From: Prevotellaceae bacterium
Lineage (GTDB): Bacteria; Bacteroidota; Bacteroidia; Bacteroidales; UBA932
Length of the DNA stretch: 9,283 nucleotides
Reading direction: 5' to 3'
NCBI GenBank assembly: GCA_031273485.1
Contig: JAISRS010000076.1
Coordinates: 1 to 9,283 of the forward strand
The position numbers were made by a program, and so were the translations under genes. Position 1 is the stretch's first letter. Every line of letters starts with the position of its first letter. Positions 1 to 6,732 of the stretch are shown here, one piece after another. The notes beneath the pieces are model-generated. The model was not told the origin of the DNA and searched no databases. It was given only the letters and a program-made list of their open reading frames with translations.

Positions 1-154
1 GGGTTATCGAAAGGGTAACCCCTTGTGGGGTTGGTTGTGCCGACAAACGACAAAGCGACGCCGACAACGTAAAACTCCGTAGGAGTTGCCCTCTTGATAA
101 CCCCGTACAAGCGAAAAGCGCAGTGCGGGGTAACGACGATGGGATTTTTGTCGT
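1..154. repeat. Hairpin-rich intergenic repeat region
   Basis: This stretch has no credible coding frame and is dense in short inverted repeats. AACCCC at 17-22 pairs with GGGGTT at 27-32 across a 4-nt loop. AACTCC at 73-78 pairs with GGAGTT at 82-87 across GTA. A 9-bp stem with one G-U wobble joins ACCCCGTAC (about 100-108) to GTGCGGGGT (about 123-131). ACGAC at 133-137 faces GTCGT at 150-154. The clustering resembles interspersed non-coding repeats of Bacteroidota genomes, but I cannot assign a named family. It begins at the window edge and may extend further left. No insertion-sequence ends or transposase fragment are visible. Confidence 0.5.
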
Positions 155-166
155 ACACCCAGAGAT

Positions 167-223
167 CCTATTATCTCCCTATTATCTCCCTATTATCTTC
201 TATTATGAAAATTTCTATTATCT
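167..223. repeat. 11-bp tandem repeat, CCTATTATCTC
   Basis: Three consecutive 11-nt units start at 167, 178 and 189. The first two are identical and the third differs only at its last base. Shorter matches to CTATTAT follow at 200-206 and 214-220. It is a simple low-complexity repeat in non-coding DNA between the hairpin cluster and a gene remnant. Replication slippage is the simplest origin. The units are far too short and too tightly packed to be a CRISPR array. Confidence 0.75.
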
Positions 224-268
224 CATTACTGATTCACGCCGGATTTTCGATTTAATTATCTCACTCAA

Positions 269-514
269 TCATCCCAAAATTTGTTCTTGACGAGTGATAT
301 TTTCCGGCAGGTCGGAGGCGGTAATTTCAATTTTATCGCCTGCAAGACTGTCGTTAGTTTGCGTGGCTGTGTATTTCCATACATAGCCCGATGCGTCGGC
401 TTGAGCCTCGCCTTCTTCTACCAAAGAGCCGTCGTTGGTGACAGTGTCTTTTACGGATTTAACCATCACGTCATCCGATACTTCAATGCGGATAACATCG
501 CCCGGCTGAAGTTC
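269..514 (-). pseudogene. 3' remnant of a gene with an Ig-like C-terminal domain
   Basis: The minus-strand frame from 514 to the TGA at 269-271 encodes 81 residues, opening with ELQPGDVIRIEVSDD and continuing through KDTVTNDGSLVEEGEA, SGYVWKYTAT and GDKIEITASDLPENIT. The alternating strand pattern and the order of 'modal verb-like' segments (V-V-D, EEGEA, W-Y-A, GDKI, DLPGN-like) resemble the C-terminal Ig-like domain of a family of hypothetical Bacteroidota proteins of about 200 residues that I recall from memory. The frame is closed by a TAA at 515-517, and the upstream DNA (518-695) shows no matching N-terminal region, so the 5' part seems lost. The first in-frame ATG is at 469, inside the domain. 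A short intact gene starting there cannot be fully excluded, but it would begin mid-domain. Confidence 0.5.
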
Positions 515-571
515 TTAGTCCGACGACTATGCCCTCAAAGGGGAGAACCGAACGAAGGGGTTTTAGCAGCA

Positions 572-606
572 TAAAAAAACACACTCGCACGAGGTAGTTG
601 TGCGAG
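572..606 (-). terminator. Rho-independent terminator downstream of the rhamnosidase
   Basis: Read on the minus strand, CTCGCAC (606-600) pairs perfectly with GTGCGAG (590-584) around a 9-nt loop. After a short TGTG it is followed by a run of seven T (579-573). It lies about 90 nt beyond the rhamnosidase stop codon at 696-698, in the right orientation to end that transcript before the gene remnant at 269-514. Confidence 0.65.
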
Positions 607-695
607 CGCTGTTTTGGAAGGCGACCCTTTGGGTAGGGTAGATCTTCCGCTTATTGAGTTCAATTGATCTTCGTAAATCTGTTAAATCTGCTGCG

Positions 696-3605
696 TCATC
701 TGAGCGTTAATTTATTGAGGATTGTTGGATTCCCGACCACAAATTCATATTCTCCGGAGCCTACGTCTATTGAAGTTTCGTTGAGATTGGTGTTATTGGT
801 TTTCGCAATCTTTTTTTGTATTGGTTTTCCGTTCATCAGGATACTGCGGGCGTCGCTGGCGGGTAGAACCACGGTGGCGGTTGTGTTTGCCGGTATTTTT
901 ACCGTTAGTGTAAACTTTCCCTTTTCGATTTTCCACGACGAGGCTATCTCGCCACGAATGGAGTTGTAGGAGCCGTTTGCCCAGGTCAGCGAGCCGCCCA
1001 AACGAGGATGTATAGTGAAATGTTCGTATCCCGGACGGTCAACGTCGGGGTTGATTCCTAAAATATGGCGATACATCCATTCGCCGATGGAGCCGATGGA
1101 ATAATGGTCAAACGAATTCATGCCCGAAGGATGTATTCCCCGTCCTTTTACGTAGGCGTCCCAGCGTTCCCACACAGTGGTTGCCCCCTGATTGATGGCG
1201 TAAATCCACGAAGGAAATCTTTCCGATTCAAGCAACCGGTAAGCTATGTCGATACGGTTGTATCGAACAAGTTCTTTCATCATCATCAGCGTTGTAACCA
1301 TTCCGGTAGATATGCGGTAATCGTATTCTTCGATACATTTCAGCAGATTGTTGAATGCTGCGTCGCGCAGATTTTCGGGTAAAAGGTCGAAATTAAGCGC
1401 CAGGGCGTAAGCTCCCTGCGAGTTACCGCTGATTTTAGCGTCTTTGTCCACAAATGTTTGCGTAAACTTTTTTGCAATTGCCTCGGCTAAATCCTTATAT
1501 TTTTTTGCATCTTCCGTGTGACCGATAATGGCGGCGATTTGCGAAAGCAGACGCGCCGAATTGGCAAAGAATGCTGTGTTAAACACATCATTGGGCATAC
1601 TTCCGCGCGTGTTGTCGTAATCTTCGGGAGGATTGGAAAAGGTGTTGGCATTGAGCCAGTCGTTGTAATTTGATTGATGTTTTTGCCACAGCAAGTTGGG
1701 ATTTTCCGACAGGACGGATTCAAGGTAGATTTTCATTGCCTCGTAATGATTTTTCAACAATACCGTGTCCGCATAATTCTCATACATCCTCCACGGGACA
1801 ATTACTCCCGCATCCGCCCAAGCCGGACCTCCGTACCAGTCCATGCCGAAATACTTGTTTCTCACCGAGGGAACAATGCTGTAGAACTGTCCGTTCGGCG
1901 CTACGGCGTCGCGCATGTCTTTCACGAATTTGGTATAGAAGCCCGCCATGTTCATGTTGAAAATACTGTTTTGACAGAAAATCTGCGCATCGCCCAGCCA
2001 TCCGCAGCGTTCGTCGCGCTGGGGGCAATCGGTAGGAATGCTGTGCATGTTGTTGCGCTGCGTCCAGAGGATATTTGAGAACAGTTGATTGAGTTTGGGA
2101 TTTGAACACTCGAATTGCCCCGTTACTTCCGGGTCGGACGACACTGCTTTTGCCACAATCATATCTGCGGAAGGAGGGGCGTCCAGTCCCGAAATCTCCA
2201 CATACTGAAACCCGTGATAAGTGAATTTGGGTTCAAAATGGTCGTCCCCGCCGGAGAGAATAAAGATGTCGGTTTGTTTTGCCTTGCCGAGAGTTTCGGT
2301 GTAAATCTCGCCGTTATCCTTGAGCCATTCGCCATGTCGCAGCGTGAGCGCTGTTCCGGGTTTACCCTTGATTTTTACGGCGCACCATCCGGCGATGTTT
2401 TGTCCGAAATTGACGATATATTTATCTTTCCACGCAGTTATTGCCACCGGTTTTATTTCACGATGAATACGTATCGGTTCGTTTTTTTGAGCCTCAAGGT
2501 TCTTGTCGATTGCCTTATCCACATAAACATTTTCCCATCCGGAATCGTCGAAATCGGGCATATCCCAGTCGGGAATAATTTTACGTGCGTCGATAGTTTC
2601 TCCCACAAAATTATCCGCCGAGCGGATAAAGCCGTCGGTGTTGATTTTCCATGACCCGTCGGTAACGATTATCTGTTCCGTTCCGTCGCTTCGTTTGATG
2701 AGCAGTTGAGCAATAAGGCGTCGGTCGTTGCCGTAAAATCCCCTGAAGGGGAACGCTCTTTCCTTTGCCCACCTCACCGGACCGAGTTCTCCCAGATACC
2801 AGCCGTCGGCGAGAATGGCGGCAAGCGCGTTTCGTCCTTCTTTTATTTTATCCGTCAATTCATACGTTTGGTACTGCACCCGTTTGTCGTAATTCGTCCA
2901 TTCGGGCGCCAGCTGATGGTCGCCGATACGTTCTCCGTTGATTCTTATTTCATAATCTCCAAGCGAAGTCACATAAAGAAGAGCGCTTATGATTTTGCCG
3001 GTATTTTCGACATTAAACCGTCGGCGCAACATGGGCGAAGGCAGCAGGGGCGGATTATCTCCGATTTTTTCGTCGTAGCCATCCTGTTTTTTGTTGTAAT
3101 GAGTCTTGATATATTCAATATAATTGACCATTGCAGTATCCGGTTTATCGCCAATCCACAGGGCTTTCCAGTCGGAGTGTTGCAGGATTCCCGTACCCCA
3201 TTTTGCCGGTTGGCTCCATGCGGTCGATTCGCCGTAGTTGTTCCACACTTTTACTTTCCAGTAGTATTGCCTCATACTTTGCAGGGGTTTGCCTGCAAAG
3301 ACAACGTGTACGGATTGTTTTGATTTCACTTGTCCGCTGTTCCAGATATCGCCGTTACCGGCAGCAAGTCTTTCGGGCGACGATGATACAATGATGTGAT
3401 ATGCGGTTTGTTGCTGATTGTTTTTGGCGTCGGCGGAATGTTGTAATTTCCAGCCCAGACGAGGTTGCCGGATGTCGATACCAAGTGGGTTGTTGAGATA
3501 TTCGCAAGTTAGCTCAACCGCCGACAGGCTTGTTGTTTCCTTTGCCCGAACAAAGGTGAATGTTCCGACAAATGCGATTACTAATAAGAGTTTAATATTT
3601 TTCAT
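696..3605 (-). CDS. Secreted alpha-L-rhamnosidase, glycoside hydrolase family 78
   Basis: The 969-residue product should remove terminal alpha-L-rhamnose from plant polysaccharides or rhamnosides by the inverting GH78 mechanism. Residues 1-21 form a signal peptide without a lipobox cysteine, so it is probably periplasmic or surface-associated. Visible order: fibronectin/Ig-like N-terminal domain (about 30-137, TCEYLNNPLGID), Bac_rhamnosid_N-like beta domain (about 193-355), concanavalin-like Bac_rhamnosid domain (about 380-485, NFGQNIAGW), (alpha/alpha)6 catalytic barrel (about 495-840) and a C-terminal beta domain. The catalytic-acid motif DCPQRDERCGWLGD places the likely general acid at E532. 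The later GSIGEWMY motif places the likely general base at E842. Length is normal for Bacteroidota GH78 enzymes. I chose the ATG at 3605 over a TTG two codons upstream because it gives a clean signal peptide. No SusC/SusD genes lie beside it. It follows the YD-repeat gene by 103 nt, so co-transcription is possible. Confidence 0.95.
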   Translation of the reverse strand: MKNIKLLLVIAFVGTFTFVRAKETTSLSAVELTCEYLNNPLGIDIRQPRLGWKLQHSADAKNNQQQTAYHIIVSSSPERLAAGNGDIWNSGQVKSKQSVHVVFAGKPLQSMRQYYWKVKVWNNYGESTAWSQPAKWGTGILQHSDWKALWIGDKPDTAMVNYIEYIKTHYNKKQDGYDEKIGDNPPLLPSPMLRRRFNVENTGKIISALLYVTSLGDYEIRINGERIGDHQLAPEWTNYDKRVQYQTYELTDKIKEGRNALAAILADGWYLGELGPVRWAKERAFPFRGFYGNDRRLIAQLLIKRSDGTEQIIVTDGSWKINTDGFIRSADNFVGETIDARKIIPDWDMPDFDDSGWENVYVDKAIDKNLEAQKNEPIRIHREIKPVAITAWKDKYIVNFGQNIAGWCAVKIKGKPGTALTLRHGEWLKDNGEIYTETLGKAKQTDIFILSGGDDHFEPKFTYHGFQYVEISGLDAPPSADMIVAKAVSSDPEVTGQFECSNPKLNQLFSNILWTQRNNMHSIPTDCPQRDERCGWLGDAQIFCQNSIFNMNMAGFYTKFVKDMRDAVAPNGQFYSIVPSVRNKYFGMDWYGGPAWADAGVIVPWRMYENYADTVLLKNHYEAMKIYLESVLSENPNLLWQKHQSNYNDWLNANTFSNPPEDYDNTRGSMPNDVFNTAFFANSARLLSQIAAIIGHTEDAKKYKDLAEAIAKKFTQTFVDKDAKISGNSQGAYALALNFDLLPENLRDAAFNNLLKCIEEYDYRISTGMVTTLMMMKELVRYNRIDIAYRLLESERFPSWIYAINQGATTVWERWDAYVKGRGIHPSGMNSFDHYSIGSIGEWMYRHILGINPDVDRPGYEHFTIHPRLGGSLTWANGSYNSIRGEIASSWKIEKGKFTLTVKIPANTTATVVLPASDARSILMNGKPIQKKIAKTNNTNLNETSIDVGSGEYEFVVGNPTILNKLTLR

Positions 3606-3641
3606 ATTCAATTCGTTGATATTTATTGTTTATTTTATTTC

Positions 3642-3679
3642 ATTCGGATGAAATCCGAATACGTATCCGTATTCGGATT
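3642..3679. repeat. Three-armed inverted repeat upstream of the rhamnosidase gene
   Basis: AATCCGAATACG (3652-3663) is an exact inverted repeat of CGTATTCGGATT (3668-3679) across a 4-nt loop. An additional left arm, ATTCGGAT (3642-3649), can instead pair with ATCCGAAT (3653-3660) across GAA. The middle arm can therefore fold with either neighbour but not both. It lies between the YD-repeat stop codon (3709) and the rhamnosidase start (3605). On the minus strand it is not followed by a T run, so it is not a classical intrinsic terminator. A repressor site, a 5' leader attenuator or an mRNA stabiliser are possible roles. Confidence 0.6.
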
Positions 3680-3708
3680 CATTGTGATTGTATAATACTG
3701 CCGCTATG

Positions 3709-4524
3709 TTAATAATAAGTGATAACTCTAATTTGCAGCGAATACGTTTTATCGTTCGACAGTGAGCGTTTATTGATCCAGTTACCCTGTTCATCGTATT
3801 CATACACAAAGGAGAAGTTATTGATATTGTTCCCTCTGTAGTTTGAAGTTTCGGAGCTTGGATTACCAAGTTCATCGTATTCATAATCGGTTTCGTAAGT
3901 AATGCCGCCTCTGTGGTTAAATTCCACTTTACGGATGATTCTGTTACTGTCGTCGTAGGCGTATTCCGTTCTGCGGTATTCGTCTCCTTCGGTGTGAATT
4001 TCAGCTGATAACCGGTTATTGGCGTCGTATTTATATTCAAATTTTTCGTTGTTTATATCCAGCAGCCCAAGTTTCTTGTTTATTTCCATCGACGTCACAT
4101 TTCCGTTATCGTAATGATAGATATAGGTCGAGATGATTCTACCGTTTGACGATACTTCTTTTTTTGACAGCTTTTTGGATGCGTCGTATTTATATTTTAT
4201 GGTGAAATTGCCGTTTACGGCGGTATTTTGTTTGGTTTCGGAGGTTATATTACCTGATTTGTCGTAGGAAACAGTGTGTCGATTTTTGGGATCGCCTCCC
4301 ACTTCGGAGGTAATTTCGCTCGTTTTTCGACAATTGGCGTTAAACGAAAATGTAGTAATCAGAATTTCGTTTAATCCCGGATTAATATCATTTAATTTAT
4401 ACTGTGTTTCCCTTATACTCTTCACCTTACCCTTCAATCCCATCTCTTCGCAATTGTATTTTTCCTGAGCAAAAGAAACTGTTATAAAAAAGGTAAACAT
4501 TCCTGATATAAAATATCGTTTCAT
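3709..4524 (-). CDS. Secreted YD-repeat (RHS-like) protein
   Basis: The 271-residue product starts with a signal peptide (about residues 1-19, hydrophobic FISGMFTFFITVSFA, probable cleavage before QEK). It then carries seven YD-type repeats beginning near residues 87, 113, 138, 166, 190, 216 and 243 (YDKSGNI, YDASKKL, YDNGNV, YDANNRL, YDDSNRI, YDELGNP, YDEQGNW). Such repeats build the beta-strand shell of RHS/YD proteins. Short secreted versions beginning with an LKGKVKS segment and ending in a GNW...YY segment are common and uncharacterised in Bacteroidota. There is no toxin domain, no RHS core-cleavage motif and no immunity gene, so it is not a complete polymorphic toxin. The second of two adjacent ATGs (4524) is taken as the start because the signal peptide begins there; starts at 4527 or 4551 are possible. 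Its role is unknown. Confidence 0.85.
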   Translation of the reverse strand: MKRYFISGMFTFFITVSFAQEKYNCEEMGLKGKVKSIRETQYKLNDINPGLNEILITTFSFNANCRKTSEITSEVGGDPKNRHTVSYDKSGNITSETKQNTAVNGNFTIKYKYDASKKLSKKEVSSNGRIISTYIYHYDNGNVTSMEINKKLGLLDINNEKFEYKYDANNRLSAEIHTEGDEYRRTEYAYDDSNRIIRKVEFNHRGGITYETDYEYDELGNPSSETSNYRGNNINNFSFVYEYDEQGNWINKRSLSNDKTYSLQIRVITYY

Positions 4525-4527
4525 CAT

Positions 4528-4821
4528 TTTTAATATGTTTATTATTATCATTTTATTTATTATTAAATTTTAATTCTCAAAAACATTTTCAAAGTTTTCA
4601 ATCTATCACTTTTTTGCGCTAAAATTATAACATTTATGAATTGTAACAATAGTAATAGGTATAATTTTTTTTAATTCTTTTAGATATAGCGAAATAAATA
4701 TTGTCAATCATGTCGCAAATCAGCGTGAACCATGAAAAAATTATTGAAAAATGCCATGATTTATAGTGTTTCTTGCATGATAAAAATTTATTCCCTTCTT
4801 TCTTCATTTTTCTACCTTCTC
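4528..4821. other. AT-rich intergenic spacer
   Basis: This stretch of about 290 nt separates the stop codon of the ATPase/nuclease gene from the start of the YD-repeat gene. Apart from the candidate promoter at 4620-4649, I see no RNA gene, convincing terminator or conserved small ORF. A plus-strand reading frame from 4732 runs on antisense into the ATPase gene and looks like a chance frame. Confidence 0.5.
4620..4649 (-). promoter_or_regulatory. Candidate Bacteroidota promoter for the YD-repeat gene
   Basis: On the minus strand, TTG (4649-4647) is followed after 19 nt by TAATTTTA (4627-4620). This matches the -7 consensus TAnnTTTG except at the last base. It lies about 95 nt before the chosen ATG, within an AT-rich spacer where chance matches are easy. 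Confidence 0.35.
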
Positions 4822-6381
4822 TCAGAGTCCTACGACGGTAATTGTTTTTCCATCTATTGTTTCTTTTTTCATAAACAGTTTATTGTCCCATTTCACTGTT
4901 TTGCGACGGTCGAAGACGGCGAGCCAGCCTTCTTTGCATCTGAGAGTATCCATGTAACGAGCGAGTTGCTCAAGACCTTCCGCCACAGTTTTTTCTCCGT
5001 AACGTATTTTGAGTTCTATGGGATATTTCCGTTTATTGTTCTTATCGTACTCTATACAGAGGTCGAGGCGCCCCGTACCGGCGGCTATTTCACGACGTAT
5101 GTCTCCTCCGCCGTTGATGACACGTTGCAGAAACGCCATCATTATCAGATGAGGAGCTGATTCTTTGTAATCAAATTTTTCTTCCCATATTGCGCTGTTT
5201 TCGCACCAGAACTGCTGGAAATCACGCATCAGGAAGTCCACGTCAATTTGTCCGTTTTTGAGGTAGCGGGGTATTTGGTAAACGGCGTTTTTTTGTAGAT
5301 TGCGTTGCAGAGTGTGATTGAGCGTACGAATAATTACTTCGGAATAAATAGGATTGGCAGGCGTTATATCTTCCTCGTTCGCACGAATTAGACCCAAGTC
5401 GCATGTAAAGTAAAAATCGTCGGAAAACTCATCAACATCTCCGCCCATAATGACCGCTTCAACAACTTTCCGAACACGATCTTCTTTCAGACGTTCCAGC
5501 AGGCTGTCGATATGCGTGTCGCGTCGCAGGATGATGGTTTGGATAGCTTGCTTCACCATTTCGGAAGTAATCGGTTTCGTGTAATCCGACTGCAATATTT
5601 CCACAATCACTTCGCGGGCAATGGCATTGACTAACCAGGGTTGTCCCTGCGTTTGTTCCCATATCAGTTCGATAGCGTTATCTTCAAATATTTGTCCGGT
5701 ATTTTCGGTATGTTGTCCGTAAAGCATGGTAATTTCTTCCTTTGTGAAATTTTTCAAAGTCATCGCTTTAGTAATAATATTGAACGGACTTGCGCTACCC
5801 ATTGTGTCTCTTTCGGGACGGATTCTGTCTTTGTAATCGCGAATATTGCGCATGCCCACCAAGACAATGGAATGTACAAAAGGAATCCTTGAACGGGTGT
5901 TATATCCGTTGCGCAATTGGCGGAGGAAGGTTATTAATGTATCGTCGCTCAAACAGTCTACTTCATCAAAGAGAATAACTAATGGTTTGTCGAGCAACAT
6001 ACAAAACCGAGTAAGTTCCAGATTTAAAACATTGGTGTAATTTTCGTAATCCGCTTTCCTGGCAAAATCTTCGACATGGGGAATGGTCGAAAATTCAAAA
6101 TCACCTTTGATTTTCCGCACAATTTCCGGTATCCCTGCTCGCGGATCAACAACTCTTCCCATGCTTTCCAACGAACAATACAAGGCATAATATTTTCCTT
6201 CGGCATTAAGTCGTTCGGTTAGATCGTTCAGGTAAGTCGTTTTACCGCTCTGACGCGCCGCATGAATTACAAAATACTGCTCCATGTCTATCAACTGTTT
6301 TACCCCCTGCAAACGGGTAGACGCCTCTATCATATAGTGTTTTGCCTTGCTACAAGGTCCTGATACATTAAAATATCGCAT
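4822..6381 (-). CDS. AAA/STAND-like ATPase fused to a PD-(D/E)XK nuclease-like domain
   Basis: The 519-residue cytoplasmic protein has an N-terminal P-loop ATPase. Its Walker A is AARQSGKTT (K47, T48), its Walker B is LVILFDEVD (D139, E140), and the GQPWLVNAIA segment (246-255) resembles the helical lid of the AAA_35/archaeal ATPase group. The C-terminal 110 residues contain the PD-(D/E)XK core: GTGRLDL with D440, then ELK with E456 and K458, then GLEQLARYMD with Q472 and Y476. All expected catalytic positions are kept, so nuclease activity is possible. Proteins with this architecture are abundant and often multicopy in Bacteroidales, usually annotated only as ATP-binding proteins; roles in defence or mobile elements have been suggested but not shown. 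The start is supported by the characteristic MRYFNVSGPC opening and a promoter just upstream. It appears to be monocistronic. Confidence 0.9.
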   Translation of the reverse strand: MRYFNVSGPCSKAKHYMIEASTRLQGVKQLIDMEQYFVIHAARQSGKTTYLNDLTERLNAEGKYYALYCSLESMGRVVDPRAGIPEIVRKIKGDFEFSTIPHVEDFARKADYENYTNVLNLELTRFCMLLDKPLVILFDEVDCLSDDTLITFLRQLRNGYNTRSRIPFVHSIVLVGMRNIRDYKDRIRPERDTMGSASPFNIITKAMTLKNFTKEEITMLYGQHTENTGQIFEDNAIELIWEQTQGQPWLVNAIAREVIVEILQSDYTKPITSEMVKQAIQTIILRRDTHIDSLLERLKEDRVRKVVEAVIMGGDVDEFSDDFYFTCDLGLIRANEEDITPANPIYSEVIIRTLNHTLQRNLQKNAVYQIPRYLKNGQIDVDFLMRDFQQFWCENSAIWEEKFDYKESAPHLIMMAFLQRVINGGGDIRREIAAGTGRLDLCIEYDKNNKRKYPIELKIRYGEKTVAEGLEQLARYMDTLRCKEGWLAVFDRRKTVKWDNKLFMKKETIDGKTITVVGL

Positions 6382-6408
6382 AAGCTATTCTGTTTTTTTG
6401 ATGTTCTG

Positions 6409-6440
6409 CAAAGATAACATATTTAATTGACAATTGAGAA
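6409..6440 (-). promoter_or_regulatory. Promoter of the AAA/PD-(D/E)XK gene
   Basis: On the minus strand, TATCTTTG (6416-6409) matches the Bacteroidota -7 box TAnnTTTG exactly. A weak -33 element, TTC (6440-6438), lies 21 nt upstream. The box ends 27 nt before the ATG at 6381, which is a typical leader length. Confidence 0.55.
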
Positions 6441-6489
6441 TTAATGATAAATGGTTAATGGTTAATGCCTGCGGAGGCAAATATGTACC
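6441..6489. repeat. Short repeats and a hairpin in the AT-rich spacer
   Basis: The sequence contains overlapping TTAATGG units near 6454-6467. A small perfect hairpin follows, TGCCT (6466-6470) with AGGCA (6475-6479). It lies directly between the ATPase promoter and the 138-bp element, and no gene is apparent. Confidence 0.4.
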
Positions 6490-6627
6490 CGTCATTGCGA
6501 ACGCAGCGAAGCGGAGTGTGGCAACCGACGCAGCGAGTGAGCGCAGAGGCAAACTTGTTTGACTATGCTGAGCAAGAAGGAGAAAGGCGAAGCCAATCCT
6601 GATTCAGACAATGGCGACGCAATGACG
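6490..6627. repeat. 138-bp interspersed element with 10-bp inverted ends
   Basis: CGTCATTGCG (6490-6499) and CGCAATGACG (6618-6627) are perfect inverted repeats bounding a non-coding block. Inside are the palindrome CAAACTTGTTTG (6550-6561) and several GCAGCGA/GCGAAG motifs. These ends are typical of the CGTCATTGCGA family of small interspersed repeats seen in many bacterial genomes. There is no transposase, and I found no clear target-site duplication next to the ends. It may be a MITE or REP-like unit that depends on an enzyme elsewhere. An apparent minus-strand ORF across it is compositional. Confidence 0.65.
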
Positions 6628-6681
6628 GCGTGGGTATTTGTGTCCGTATGGCATGACTGAAAATCCTGATTCAGACAATGG
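6595..6681. repeat. 20-bp direct repeat at the edge of the interspersed element
   Basis: AATCCTGATTCAGACAATGG occurs exactly at 6595-6614, inside the 138-bp element, and again at 6662-6681, outside it. A partial inverted copy (TTCAGGATTG) follows near 6690-6699. Together they suggest a damaged or composite copy of the same repeat family, filling the rest of the gap before the stop codon at 6733. Confidence 0.7.
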
Positions 6682-6732
6682 GTAAGGTATTCAGGATTGT
6701 CCTGCGGATTTTCTCTTTGCGGTTCGGCAAAG

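Noticed and set aside
167..223. Possible CRISPR array
   Set aside because: The units are only 11 nt and directly adjacent, with no unique spacers and no cas genes.
281..574. Plus-strand frame of 97 residues
   Set aside because: It is antisense to the Ig-like remnant and has no protein-like features.
2115..3323. Plus-strand frames of 179 and 205 residues
   Set aside because: They are antisense shadows of the rhamnosidase coding sequence, which has strong family support.
3606..3611. TTG start for the rhamnosidase two codons upstream
   Set aside because: The ATG at 3605 gives a clean signal peptide, and TTG starts are rarer.
3709..4524. Polymorphic RHS toxin
   Set aside because: The protein has only a few YD repeats and a signal peptide. 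There is no C-terminal toxin domain and no immunity gene nearby.
4732..5160. Plus-strand frame of 142 residues starting MKKLLKNAM
   Set aside because: Most of it is antisense to the PD-(D/E)XK domain of the ATPase gene. It has no consensus promoter and no recognisable domain.
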